Below, in pieces: positions 8,059 through 16,491 of a stretch of DNA of 64,000 nt (position 1 is its first letter; each line of letters begins with the position of its first letter). A program made the translations under genes and the position numbers. The notes under the pieces are model-generated. The model was given only the letters and a program-made list of their open reading frames with translations. It searched no databases and was not told the DNA's origin. The DNA is from Shimwellia blattae DSM 4481 = NBRC 105725. GTDB lineage: Bacteria > Pseudomonadota > Gammaproteobacteria > Enterobacterales > Enterobacteriaceae. The DNA is taken from NCBI RefSeq assembly GCF_000262305.1, contig NC_017910.1, positions 2,790,001 to 2,854,000 on the forward strand, read 5' to 3'.

Positions 8059-8541
8059 TCAGGGCTCAAACGGGCGGCGCTGGAACTGGGTATGGCCGCA
8101 CTTCGGGCAGTGGGGCAGCACTTCCGGGGTATAAAACGCCAGATGGTGGTTGCAGTTCTCGCAGACTAAATTGCCAAGCCCCACCACTTCCCCACTGTGA
8201 TACACCCCGTGATGGTGCAGATCCTGAAATACTTCGCGCCACTCCAGCTGGGTTTTATCGGTAATGTCGGCCAGCTCCTGCCACAGGCTTTCTTTTATCA
8301 CCCGCATAAATACGCTGTCTTCCAGCGATTCCTGATTTTCGCTGTAGCTCAGGGCAAACTCTTCCAGATCCCGGCGCACCGCCCGGCTGACCTCGTCAAT
8401 CTCCCGGCGGGTTAAGGCGCTGGTCTGTTCCATTTTAGCCCGGGCGCTGTCCACCAGGGCATCAATATCCCGCTCGCCATTACGTAAACGCTCGCTCAGT
8501 GACGTCATCAGCTCGCGGTAAAACTGCGCTACCTTGTTCAT
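8059..8541 (-). CDS. ybeL: Zinc-ribbon protein YbeL (DUF1451)
   Basis: 160-residue cytoplasmic protein of unknown function, matched by its whole length and position next to leuS. The first 110 residues look helical and possibly coiled. A zinc ribbon follows with CENC near residue 127 and CPKC near residue 149. It is divergent from leuS and convergent with gltL. Confidence 0.9.
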   Translation of the reverse strand: MNKVAQFYRELMTSLSERLRNGERDIDALVDSARAKMEQTSALTRREIDEVSRAVRRDLEEFALSYSENQESLEDSVFMRVIKESLWQELADITDKTQLEWREVFQDLHHHGVYHSGEVVGLGNLVCENCNHHLAFYTPEVLPHCPKCGHTQFQRRPFEP

Positions 8542-8783
8542 GCCCTTCCTCCTGAATCCAGCTAAGCTCTTCTTATGATAGCCGTTAATTTGTGATTACA
8601 GTGTTATCCTCACCCCAACGCGGCAAAATAAGCGCAAAGTGTGAAAGTGCAGTTTTGTCCCTGGCGGCAAGGGAAAGACTGTTTTGCCGCAGGTTAATCG
8701 GCTATGCTATGCCGATCGAAAAATCTATACCGTAATACAGTTACAAGTTGTAGCTGTTTTCATTAACAGGACCACTGGCTGCC

Positions 8784-11366
8784 ATGCAAGAGCAATATCG
8801 CCCGGAAGAGATAGAATCCCACGTACAACAGCAATGGGAAGAAAAGCGCACTTTTGAAGTGAAAGAAGACGAAAGCAAAGAGAAGTATTACTGCCTGTCA
8901 ATGCTTCCCTATCCTTCTGGCCGACTACACATGGGCCACGTGCGCAACTACACCATCGGTGATGTGGTTGCCCGCTACCAGCGGATGCTGGGTAAAAACG
9001 TTCTGCAGCCCATCGGCTGGGATGCTTTCGGCCTGCCGGCGGAAGGCGCCGCGGTCAAAAACAATACCGCGCCCGCCCCCTGGACTTACGCCAATATCGA
9101 ATACATGAAGAACCAGCTGAAAATGCTGGGCTTCGGCTATGACTGGAGCCGCGAAATCGCGACCTGCAAGCCAGAATACTACCGCTGGGAGCAGAAGTTC
9201 TTCACCGAGCTCTATAAAAAAGGCCTGGTCTACAAGAAAACCTCTGCGGTGAACTGGTGCCCGAACGATAAAACCGTTCTGGCGAACGAGCAGGTTATCG
9301 ATGGCTGCTGCTGGCGCTGCGACACCAAAGTCGAGCGTAAAGAGATCCCCCAGTGGTTTATTAAAATCACCGACTACGCAGAAGAGCTGCTCAACGACCT
9401 GGATAAGCTGGATCACTGGCCGGATCAGGTTAAGACCATGCAGCGTAACTGGATTGGCCGTTCTGAAGGGGTAGAAATTACCTTTGACGTAAAAGACAGC
9501 GACCAGAAACTCACCGTCTACACCACCCGCCCGGACACCTTTATGGGGGCCACTTATCTGGCCGTGGCCGCCGGTCACCCGCTGGCGCAACAGGCTGCCG
9601 CCGGTAACCCGCAGCTGGCCGCCTTCGTTGAAGAGTGCCGCAATACCAAAGTGGCCGAAGCCGACATGGCAACCATGGAGAAAAAAGGGATTGCCACCGG
9701 CTATTACGCCATCCACCCGCTGACTGGTGAAGCCATCCCGGTGTGGGCGGCAAACTTCGTGCTGATGGAGTACGGCACCGGTGCCGTTATGGCCGTACCT
9801 GGTCACGACCAGCGCGACTACGAATTTGCCACCAAATATCATCTGCCGGTTAAAGCTGTCATTCTGGCGGCAGACGGCACCGCGCCGGATCTCTCCAGCC
9901 AGGCCATGACCGAGAAAGGCGTGCTGTTCAACTCAGGTGAGTTTGACGGTCTGGACTTTACCGCTGGTTTTAACGCCATTGCCGATAAGCTGGCATCAAT
10001 GGGTGTGGGCGAGCGCAAAGTTAACTACCGCCTGCGCGACTGGGGGGTTTCCCGCCAGCGCTACTGGGGCGCACCAATTCCGATGGTCACCCTGGAAGAC
10101 GGCACCGTCATCCCGACGCCGGACGACCAGCTGCCGGTTATCCTGCCGGAAGATGTGGTCATGGACGGCATCACCAGCCCGATTAAAGCTGACCCGGAGT
10201 GGGCAAAAACCACCGTTAACGGTATGCCTGCCCTGCGCGAAACCGACACCTTCGACACCTTTATGGAGTCGTCCTGGTACTATGCGCGCTACACCTGCCC
10301 GCAGTATGACAAAGGCATGCTGGACTCCGACGCCGCCAACTACTGGCTGCCGGTAGATATCTACATCGGCGGGATTGAACACGCCATTATGCACCTGCTC
10401 TACTTCCGCTTCTTCCACAAGCTGATGCGCGACGCGGGCATGGTGAACTCTGACGAGCCGGCAAAACAGCTGCTCTGCCAGGGGATGGTACTGGCGGATG
10501 CCTTCTACTACACCGGCGTGAACGGCGAGCGTAACTGGGTCTCCCCGGTTGACGCCATCACAGATCGCGACGAGAAGGGCCGTATTACCGCCGCCCGTGA
10601 TGCAGCAGGCCATGAGCTGGTCTATGCTGGCATGAGCAAGATGTCAAAATCGAAAAACAACGGTATTGACCCGCAGGTGATGGTTGAACGTTACGGCGCG
10701 GACACCGTGCGTCTGTTTATGATGTTCGCCTCACCGGCCGACATGACCCTGGAGTGGCAGGAGTCCGGCGTTGAAGGGGCTAACCGCTTCCTGAAGCGTG
10801 TCTGGAAACTGGTCTATGAGCACACGGCAAAAGGTGCCGCTGCGGCACTGGATGTGGCGGCTCTGAGCGAAGATCAGAAAGCCCTGCGTCGCGATGTGCA
10901 TAAAACCATTGCCAAAGTGACCGATGATATTGGCCGTCGTCAGACCTTTAACACCGCCATTGCGGCCATTATGGAGCTGATGAACAAACTGGCCCGCGCG
11001 CCTCAGGACAGCGAGCAGGATCGTGCCCTGATGAACGAAGCGCTGCTGGCCGTGGTGCGCATGCTCTATCCGTTCACCCCGCATGTCTGCTTCACCATGT
11101 GGCAGGCGCTGGCCGGTAACGGTGACATTGACAATGCGCCGTGGCCGCAGGCAGATGACTCCGCCATGGTGGAAGACTCTGTACTGGTCGTGGTTCAGGT
11201 TAACGGGAAAGTACGCGGTAAAATTACCGTCGCGGCAGATGCCACTGAAGAGCAGGTTCGTGAACTGGCTGGTCAGGAGCACCTGGTTGCTAAACATCTG
11301 GAAGGCAAAACCATCCGTAAAGTGATTTACGTTGCGGGCAAACTGCTGAACCTGGTTGTAGGCTAA
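8784..11366 (+). CDS. leuS: Leucyl-tRNA synthetase
   Basis: 860-residue class I synthetase, the E. coli length. The HIGH motif is HMGH at residues 49-52 and KMSKS is at 619-623. The CP1 editing domain (TTRPDTFMGATYLAVAAGHP, GHDQRDYEFA) that hydrolyses mischarged tRNA-Leu is complete. The 242-base gap to ybeL holds two imperfect inverted repeats but no T-box or leader peptide that I can recognise. leuS heads leuS-lptE-holA-nadD. Confidence 0.98.
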   Translation: MQEQYRPEEIESHVQQQWEEKRTFEVKEDESKEKYYCLSMLPYPSGRLHMGHVRNYTIGDVVARYQRMLGKNVLQPIGWDAFGLPAEGAAVKNNTAPAPWTYANIEYMKNQLKMLGFGYDWSREIATCKPEYYRWEQKFFTELYKKGLVYKKTSAVNWCPNDKTVLANEQVIDGCCWRCDTKVERKEIPQWFIKITDYAEELLNDLDKLDHWPDQVKTMQRNWIGRSEGVEITFDVKDSDQKLTVYTTRPDTFMGATYLAVAAGHPLAQQAAAGNPQLAAFVEECRNTKVAEADMATMEKKGIATGYYAIHPLTGEAIPVWAANFVLMEYGTGAVMAVPGHDQRDYEFATKYHLPVKAVILAADGTAPDLSSQAMTEKGVLFNSGEFDGLDFTAGFNAIADKLASMGVGERKVNYRLRDWGVSRQRYWGAPIPMVTLEDGTVIPTPDDQLPVILPEDVVMDGITSPIKADPEWAKTTVNGMPALRETDTFDTFMESSWYYARYTCPQYDKGMLDSDAANYWLPVDIYIGGIEHAIMHLLYFRFFHKLMRDAGMVNSDEPAKQLLCQGMVLADAFYYTGVNGERNWVSPVDAITDRDEKGRITAARDAAGHELVYAGMSKMSKSKNNGIDPQVMVERYGADTVRLFMMFASPADMTLEWQESGVEGANRFLKRVWKLVYEHTAKGAAAALDVAALSEDQKALRRDVHKTIAKVTDDIGRRQTFNTAIAAIMELMNKLARAPQDSEQDRALMNEALLAVVRMLYPFTPHVCFTMWQALAGNGDIDNAPWPQADDSAMVEDSVLVVVQVNGKVRGKITVAADATEEQVRELAGQEHLVAKHLEGKTIRKVIYVAGKLLNLVVG

Positions 11367-11380
11367 GCACAGGAGGAAGT

Positions 11381-11986
11381 GTGCGCTATTTGTTCACCTT
11401 GTTTGTAAGCCTGGCGGTACTGGTTACCGCCGGATGTGGTTTCCATTTGCGCGGCTCCTCTATGGTGCCGTCGGAGATGCATACCCTGATACTGGACTCT
11501 GGCGACCCGAACGGACCGCTGGCCCGTGCCGTGCGTAACCAGTTGCGCCAGGACGGGGTGACCATTGTGGAAAGCAGCCTCAAAAACAAAAAAGTGCCGT
11601 CATTACGCCTGGGCGCAATGAGCATTGGCCAGGATACGGCATCCGTATTCCAGGACGGTTACACCGCCGAATACCAGATGGTAATGGTGGTTAACGCCCA
11701 GGTACTGATCCCCGGCCATGATATCTACCCCATCCAGGCCAAGGTGTATCGTTCCTACTTCGATAACCCGCAGCGCGCACTGGCGAAAAACGCCGAGCAG
11801 GACATGATTGTCAACGAAATGTACACTCAGGCCGCTCAGCAGCTGGTACGTAAGCTGGCCGCCGTACATGTGGCGGACGTAAAAGATACCGAAGCGCGGG
11901 AAAGTAACACCCACGATCCGGCATCCGTGTCTCAGCCACAGGGGCGGATCTCCACATCCTTCCCGACCAGCTCCGCCAGCCAATGA
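11381..11986 (+). CDS. lptE: LPS-assembly lipoprotein LptE
   Basis: 201-residue outer-membrane lipoprotein that plugs the LptD barrel during lipopolysaccharide export. The lipobox VTAGC places the acylated cysteine at residue 19. The start is GTG 11381 with AGGAGG seven bases upstream. The C-terminal 40 residues are rich in Ser/Thr/Pro and less conserved. It overlaps holA by four bases. Confidence 0.93.
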   Translation: MRYLFTLFVSLAVLVTAGCGFHLRGSSMVPSEMHTLILDSGDPNGPLARAVRNQLRQDGVTIVESSLKNKKVPSLRLGAMSIGQDTASVFQDGYTAEYQMVMVVNAQVLIPGHDIYPIQAKVYRSYFDNPQRALAKNAEQDMIVNEMYTQAAQQLVRKLAAVHVADVKDTEARESNTHDPASVSQPQGRISTSFPTSSASQ

Positions 11987-13014
11987 TAAAGCTGTACCCG
12001 GAGCAACTACGCGCGCAGCTCAGTGACGGGCTGCGCGCCGCTTATCTGCTACTGGGTAATGACCCGTTACTGCTCCAGGAAAGCCAGGATGCCATCCGCC
12101 ATGCTGGTGCAGAACAGGAATTTACCGGGTATCACACAGTGGCGATTGACGCCACCACCGACTGGAACGCGCTCTTTGCCCTGTGCCAGGAGCTGAACCT
12201 GTTTGCCAGCCGCCAGACACTGCTGCTGCAGCTACCGGAAAATGGCCCCAACGCCGCCATTGCCAGCCAGCTTGAGACGCTGGTCAGCCTGCTGCATGAG
12301 GATCTGCTGGTGATTTTCCGCGGCAATAAGCTGACAAAAGCCCAGGAAAATCAGGCCTGGTATCGCGCCCTTAACGATAGTGGCGTTCAGGTGGCCTGCA
12401 TGACCCCGGAGCAGGCTCAGTTGCCGCGCTGGGTGCAGAACCGGGCCAGCCAGATGTCATTATCGCTGGATAACGCGGCGGTACAGTTACTGTGCTACTG
12501 CTATGAAGGAAACCTGCTGGCCCTCTCCCAGGCGCTGGAGCGTCTGGCCCTGCTGTGGCCAGACGGTAAACTCACCCTGCCCCGGGTGGAGCAGGCCGTT
12601 AACAGCGCCGCGCACTTTTCCAGCTGGCACTGGGTAGATGCGGTGCTTGCCGGGAAAACCAAACGCGCCCTGCACATCCTGCGCCAGCTTAAGCTGGAGG
12701 CCAGCGAGCCGGTACTGCTGCTGCGCGCCCTGCAGCGCGAATTACTGCAACTGGTTCACCTGAAGCGCCAGTCGGCCACCACCCCGCTAAAAGCGCTGTT
12801 TGATCAGCAGCGGGTATGGCAGAACCGGCGGGTGCTGATAACCGAAGCGCTCAACCGCCTCAGCCGCGAGCAGCTTGATCAGGCTGTGCGCCTGCTCAGC
12901 CACGCGGAGCTTACCCTCAAGCAGGACTACGGCCAGAATATACAGGACACGCTGGAAAGCCTGACGTTGCTGCTGTGCAACGCCGGGTTGCCGGAAATAT
13001 TCACCTATGAATGA
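11983..13014 (+). CDS. holA: DNA polymerase III delta subunit HolA
   Basis: 343-residue clamp-loader subunit that opens the beta ring. It begins MIKLYPEQLRAQLSDGLRAAYLLLGNDPLL, as in E. coli, with the AAA+-like N-terminal domain and a helical C-terminal collar domain. It is coupled by overlaps to lptE upstream and nadD downstream. Confidence 0.95.
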   Translation: MIKLYPEQLRAQLSDGLRAAYLLLGNDPLLLQESQDAIRHAGAEQEFTGYHTVAIDATTDWNALFALCQELNLFASRQTLLLQLPENGPNAAIASQLETLVSLLHEDLLVIFRGNKLTKAQENQAWYRALNDSGVQVACMTPEQAQLPRWVQNRASQMSLSLDNAAVQLLCYCYEGNLLALSQALERLALLWPDGKLTLPRVEQAVNSAAHFSSWHWVDAVLAGKTKRALHILRQLKLEASEPVLLLRALQRELLQLVHLKRQSATTPLKALFDQQRVWQNRRVLITEALNRLSREQLDQAVRLLSHAELTLKQDYGQNIQDTLESLTLLLCNAGLPEIFTYE

Positions 13015-13660
13015 CGCCCCGTCTTCATTACTGGCGCTGTTTGGCGGCACCTTTGATCCTATCCACTACGGGCACTTAAAGCCCGTAGAGGCGCTGGCGC
13101 GCCAGATTGCCCTGCGCCATGTGGTTATCATGCCCAACAACGTTCCCCCTCACCGGCCCCAGCCCCAGGCCAGCAGTGAGCAGCGTAAAATCATGGTCAG
13201 CCTGGCCATTGCCCGTAATCCGCTGTTTCAGCTGGACTGCCGTGAACTACAGCGCACCAGCCCTTCGTTTACGGCCGACACCCTCGAAGAGATCCGCCAG
13301 GAGACCGGCCCCCGGCGCCCGCTGGCGTTTATCATTGGCCAGGACTCCCTGCTCACCCTGCCCCGGTGGCACCGTTACCAGCGCATCAGCGAGCTGTGCC
13401 ACCTGCTGGTCTGTCGCCGCCCGGGCTACCCGGTAAAGATGGACAGCGCCGCGCACCAGCACTGGCTGGACAGCCGCCTCACCCGCAACATTGCCGATCT
13501 GCATCAGCAACCGGGCGGGAAAATTTTCCTGGCGGACACGCCGCTGTTCGATATTTCCGCCACCACCATCCGCAAACGCCTTGAACAGGCGCAGTCCTGC
13601 GCCGATCTGCTGCCGCCTGCGGTCATGCAGTATATTATTGACCAGGGGCTGTATCGCTGA
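13007..13660 (+). CDS. nadD: Nicotinate-nucleotide adenylyltransferase NadD
   Basis: 217-residue NAD biosynthesis enzyme converting nicotinate mononucleotide and ATP to nicotinate adenine dinucleotide. The nucleotidyltransferase motif GGTFDPIHYGH is near residue 15 and the second motif ISATTIRKRL is near the end. ATG 13007 overlaps holA by eight bases. Its last 26 bases overlap the convergent cobD. Confidence 0.95.
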   Translation: MNDAPSSLLALFGGTFDPIHYGHLKPVEALARQIALRHVVIMPNNVPPHRPQPQASSEQRKIMVSLAIARNPLFQLDCRELQRTSPSFTADTLEEIRQETGPRRPLAFIIGQDSLLTLPRWHRYQRISELCHLLVCRRPGYPVKMDSAAHQHWLDSRLTRNIADLHQQPGGKIFLADTPLFDISATTIRKRLEQAQSCADLLPPAVMQYIIDQGLYR

Positions 13661-14729
13661 GCACCTGCCGCAGCGCCGCCAGCAACTGCTGGTTATCCGC
13701 CGCTGATTTCACCGCCACCCGGTAATAGCGGCTGTCCAGCCCCGGGTAGTTAGCGCAGTGGCGAATCAGTATCCCCCGGCGTAACAGCGCCTCCTGGAGA
13801 TTCAGCCCTGCAACCTCGCAGCGGAAAAACACATAATTTGCCACCCCGGGCCAGGCCCGGAGCCCCGGTAAGGCCGCCAGCCCCTGATACAGCGCCGGGC
13901 GGGCGCTATTCAGCCAGTTAAATGTCGCCTGGTGATAGGCCCGGTCCCGGAGGATAACCTCCCCGGCAAGGGCGGCGAAGGCATTAATGGTCCAGGGCTG
14001 CTGGCGCTGGCGCATAGTGGCGACAGCCGCGAGATCCCCGCCAATAAGGTAGCCCAGGCGCAGGCCGGGAATGGCAAAAAACTTCGTCAGGGAGCGCAGC
14101 ACCCAGACATGGGGCATCGACATCAGATGCGGGATCATGCCCGGTGCTGTGGGCACAAAATCCAGAAACGCCTCATCCACCACCAGGGCAATATGTAGTT
14201 CGGCACAGCGCCGGGCTATCTCCATCATCAGCCCGGGGTCGGGCAGCAGGCCGGTGGGGTTATTGGGCGTACACAAAAACAGGCAGTCCAGCCCGCTGTG
14301 CAGCTCATCAAGAATGCGCCCGGTAAGCTGCCAGCCTTCCTCTTCGCGCAGCACATGCTCGCTCACCTGGCAGCCGCTACGCCCGAGCGCCCGGCGGTAC
14401 TCCGCAAAACCGGGGATCACCACCAGCGCCTGTTGCGGCGCCAGAAACTCCGCCAGAGAGAAAATCAGCTCGGTTTCGCCGTTACCGGCCATCACCTGGC
14501 GCACATCCACCCGGTGATGCGCCGCCAGCGCCTGGTGCAGCGCCTGGTACTCCACATCCGGGTAGCGCTCCGCCAGTGCCAGGTTCCCGATCATCGCCGC
14601 CCGCAGCGAATCGGGCATTCCCAGGGGGTTAATATTGGCGCTGAAGTCCAGGATCTCGCCCGGCTCCAGGCCACTCCAGCGGGCCGCCTCGCGAATATTT
14701 CCGCCATGCAGGCTGGTCAGTAATGCCAT
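13635..14729 (-). CDS. cobD: L-threonine-O-3-phosphate decarboxylase CobD
   Basis: 364-residue PLP enzyme of the HisC-like aminotransferase fold that makes (R)-1-amino-2-propanol phosphate, the aminopropanol arm of cobalamin. It matches Salmonella CobD in length and in landmarks (HGGNIREAA, LDFSANINPLGMP, CTPNNPTGLLP, NYPGLDSRYYRVA). The PLP lysine is in LRSLTKFFAIPG. E. coli K-12 lacks this gene here. It diverges from cobC through a 69-base gap. Confidence 0.92.
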   Translation of the reverse strand: MALLTSLHGGNIREAARWSGLEPGEILDFSANINPLGMPDSLRAAMIGNLALAERYPDVEYQALHQALAAHHRVDVRQVMAGNGETELIFSLAEFLAPQQALVVIPGFAEYRRALGRSGCQVSEHVLREEEGWQLTGRILDELHSGLDCLFLCTPNNPTGLLPDPGLMMEIARRCAELHIALVVDEAFLDFVPTAPGMIPHLMSMPHVWVLRSLTKFFAIPGLRLGYLIGGDLAAVATMRQRQQPWTINAFAALAGEVILRDRAYHQATFNWLNSARPALYQGLAALPGLRAWPGVANYVFFRCEVAGLNLQEALLRRGILIRHCANYPGLDSRYYRVAVKSAADNQQLLAALRQVLSDTAPGQ

Positions 14730-14798
14730 TGTTGATACCTCCCGGGAAGCGCAGTAAAAGTCGTGATAAACTGCGCCTTTACCCGTTCAGGACAGTTT

Positions 14799-15419
14799 AT
14801 GAATCTCTGGTTTATCCGCCACGGTGAAACCGAAGCCAACCTCGCCGGTTTATATAGCGGCATCAGCGAAACGCCGCTGACCGCCAGAGGGGAGCGCCAG
14901 GCCTGCGCCTTACAGCAGATGCTGGCCGCCGTGCCCTTTGACCGGGTGCTCTCCAGCGAGCTGACCCGCGCCGGGCACACAGCCCGGCTGGCGCTGGCGG
15001 GGCGGGATCTTACCATGCAGACCGACAACCGGCTGAATGAAATGAACTTTGGTGCCTGGGAGATGCGCCACCACCGGGAATTACACGCGGAAGGCAGCGC
15101 TGAGTACCGGGCCTGGTGCCAGGACTGGCAAACCGCCGTACCCCCGGGGGGCGAAGGGTTTGCGGCGTTCAGCCAGCGCATCCGCGCCCTGGCAGACAGC
15201 CTGCAAGCCGACAGCCAGCAGGCCCGATACCAGAACGTGTTACTGATTAGCCACAAAGGGGTGCTGAGCCTGCTGCTGACCCATTTGCTGGCGCTCCCCC
15301 CGGAGCAGATGTGGCGGTTTGATATTGCCCAGGGGTGCTGGTCCCGGGTAGAGCTGCTGGGGGATTATGCGGTTTTACGCTCATTAAACAATCAGAGTGT
15401 CTGGGTCCCGGCCCCCTGA
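14799..15419 (+). CDS. cobC: Adenosylcobalamin/alpha-ribazole phosphatase CobC
   Basis: 206-residue histidine phosphatase that removes the 5' phosphate from alpha-ribazole phosphate or adenosylcobalamin 5' phosphate, late in B12 assembly. The catalytic RHGE is at residues 7-10 and the second histidine is in LLISHKGVLSLLL. I moved the start to ATG 14799 because the phosphatase fold begins MNLWFIRHGE; the reading frame is open upstream to 14763. Confidence 0.92.
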   Translation: MNLWFIRHGETEANLAGLYSGISETPLTARGERQACALQQMLAAVPFDRVLSSELTRAGHTARLALAGRDLTMQTDNRLNEMNFGAWEMRHHRELHAEGSAEYRAWCQDWQTAVPPGGEGFAAFSQRIRALADSLQADSQQARYQNVLLISHKGVLSLLLTHLLALPPEQMWRFDIAQGCWSRVELLGDYAVLRSLNNQSVWVPAP

Positions 15420-15464
15420 TGCGCACAGGCTGGCGGGACATTCTCACTTCGCGGCCTTAATCCA

Positions 15465-15492
15465 TTGACACCACTTCTCAGGCTGCTATTCT
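15465..15492 (+). promoter_or_regulatory. Sigma-70 promoter of rsfS-rlmH-mrdA-mrdB-rlpA
   Basis: TTGACA (15465-15470) and TATTCT (15487-15492) are separated by 16 bases. A leader of about 180 bases would precede the TTG start of rsfS. The other genes of the group are too tightly packed to need separate promoters. Confidence 0.6.
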
Positions 15493-15676
15493 CCGCTGCC
15501 ATAATGTGGTCCTTGTGCGTGTTTGAAACTGTTTTACAAAAATGGCGATGCAAACCCGCGCCCGGGGTGGGATGATACTGCACCTCAGCATCAGCCAGCG
15601 TATGGCTGGGCCAGACTCTGAACGGTCAATCTGCTGAACCACACCACACCAACTTTTCACACCCGAGGGGGAACAC

Positions 15677-15994
15677 TTGCAGGGTAAAACACTCCAGGAT
15701 TTTGTAATCGACAAAATTGATGATCTTAAAGGGCAGGACATTATCGCGATTGATGTCCGGGGAAAATCCAGTATCACCGACTGCATGGTTATCTGTACTG
15801 GTACTTCAAGCCGCCACGTTCTGTCTATTGCCGATCATGTGGTTCAGGAGTGCCGGGCTGCCGGGTTATTACCGCTGGGTGTGGAAGGTGAAAACGGGGC
15901 TGACTGGGTGGTGGTTGACCTGGGCGACGTGATGGTTCACGTCATGCAGGAAGAGAGCCGCCAGCTGTATGAGCTGGAAAAACTCTGGAGCTAA
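15677..15994 (+). CDS. rsfS: Ribosomal silencing factor RsfS
   Basis: 105 residues, starting at TTG 15677 and nearly identical to E. coli RsfS (DFVIDKIDDLKGQDII, SSITDCMVICTGTSSRH, LGDVMVHVMQEESRQLYELE). It binds L14 of the large subunit and blocks subunit joining in starvation. First gene of the elongation operon, three bases before rlmH. Confidence 0.95.
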   Translation: MQGKTLQDFVIDKIDDLKGQDIIAIDVRGKSSITDCMVICTGTSSRHVLSIADHVVQECRAAGLLPLGVEGENGADWVVVDLGDVMVHVMQEESRQLYELEKLWS

Positions 15995-15997
15995 GCG

Positions 15998-16468
15998 GTG
16001 AAACTGCAACTGGTCGCCACCGGCACGAAAATGCCAGGCTGGGTACAAACCGGGTTTTCCGACTATCTGCACCGTTTTCCCAAAGATATGCCGCTGGAGC
16101 TGGTAGAGATCCCTGCCGGTAAGCGGGGCAAAAATGCCGACATCAAACGCATTCTCGACAAAGAAGGCGAGCAGATGCTGGCGGCCGTGGGCAAAGGTAA
16201 TCTGATTGTCACCCTGGATATTCCCGGCAAACCCTGGGATACCCCCCAGCTCGCCGGGCAGCTGGAGCGCTGGAAGCAGGACGGCCGGGATGTCAGCCTG
16301 CTGATTGGCGGCCCGGAGGGGCTCTCCCCCGCCTGTAAAGCGGCGGCGGAGCAAAGCTGGTCCCTCTCTCCGTTAACCCTGCCCCACCCGCTGGTGCGGA
16401 TCCTGGTCGCGGAGAGCTTATACCGGGCCTGGAGTATTACAACTAACCACCCTTACCACCGTGAGTAA
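15998..16468 (+). CDS. rlmH: 23S rRNA pseudouridine-1915 N3-methyltransferase RlmH
   Basis: 156-residue SPOUT-family methyltransferase. The SAM-binding knot carries LIGGPEGLSPACK and LPHPLVRILVAESLYRA. The start is GTG 15998, three bases after rsfS. It modifies pseudouridine 1915 in helix 69 of the assembled ribosome. Confidence 0.95.
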   Translation: MKLQLVATGTKMPGWVQTGFSDYLHRFPKDMPLELVEIPAGKRGKNADIKRILDKEGEQMLAAVGKGNLIVTLDIPGKPWDTPQLAGQLERWKQDGRDVSLLIGGPEGLSPACKAAAEQSWSLSPLTLPHPLVRILVAESLYRAWSITTNHPYHRE

Positions 16469-16491
16469 CGCATCAGGTACTTAAGCAGCGG

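Noticed and set aside
8542..8783. Leucine attenuator or T-box leader for leuS
   Set aside because: There is no leucine-rich leader peptide and no T-box sequence; the inverted repeats are imperfect and lack T-runs.
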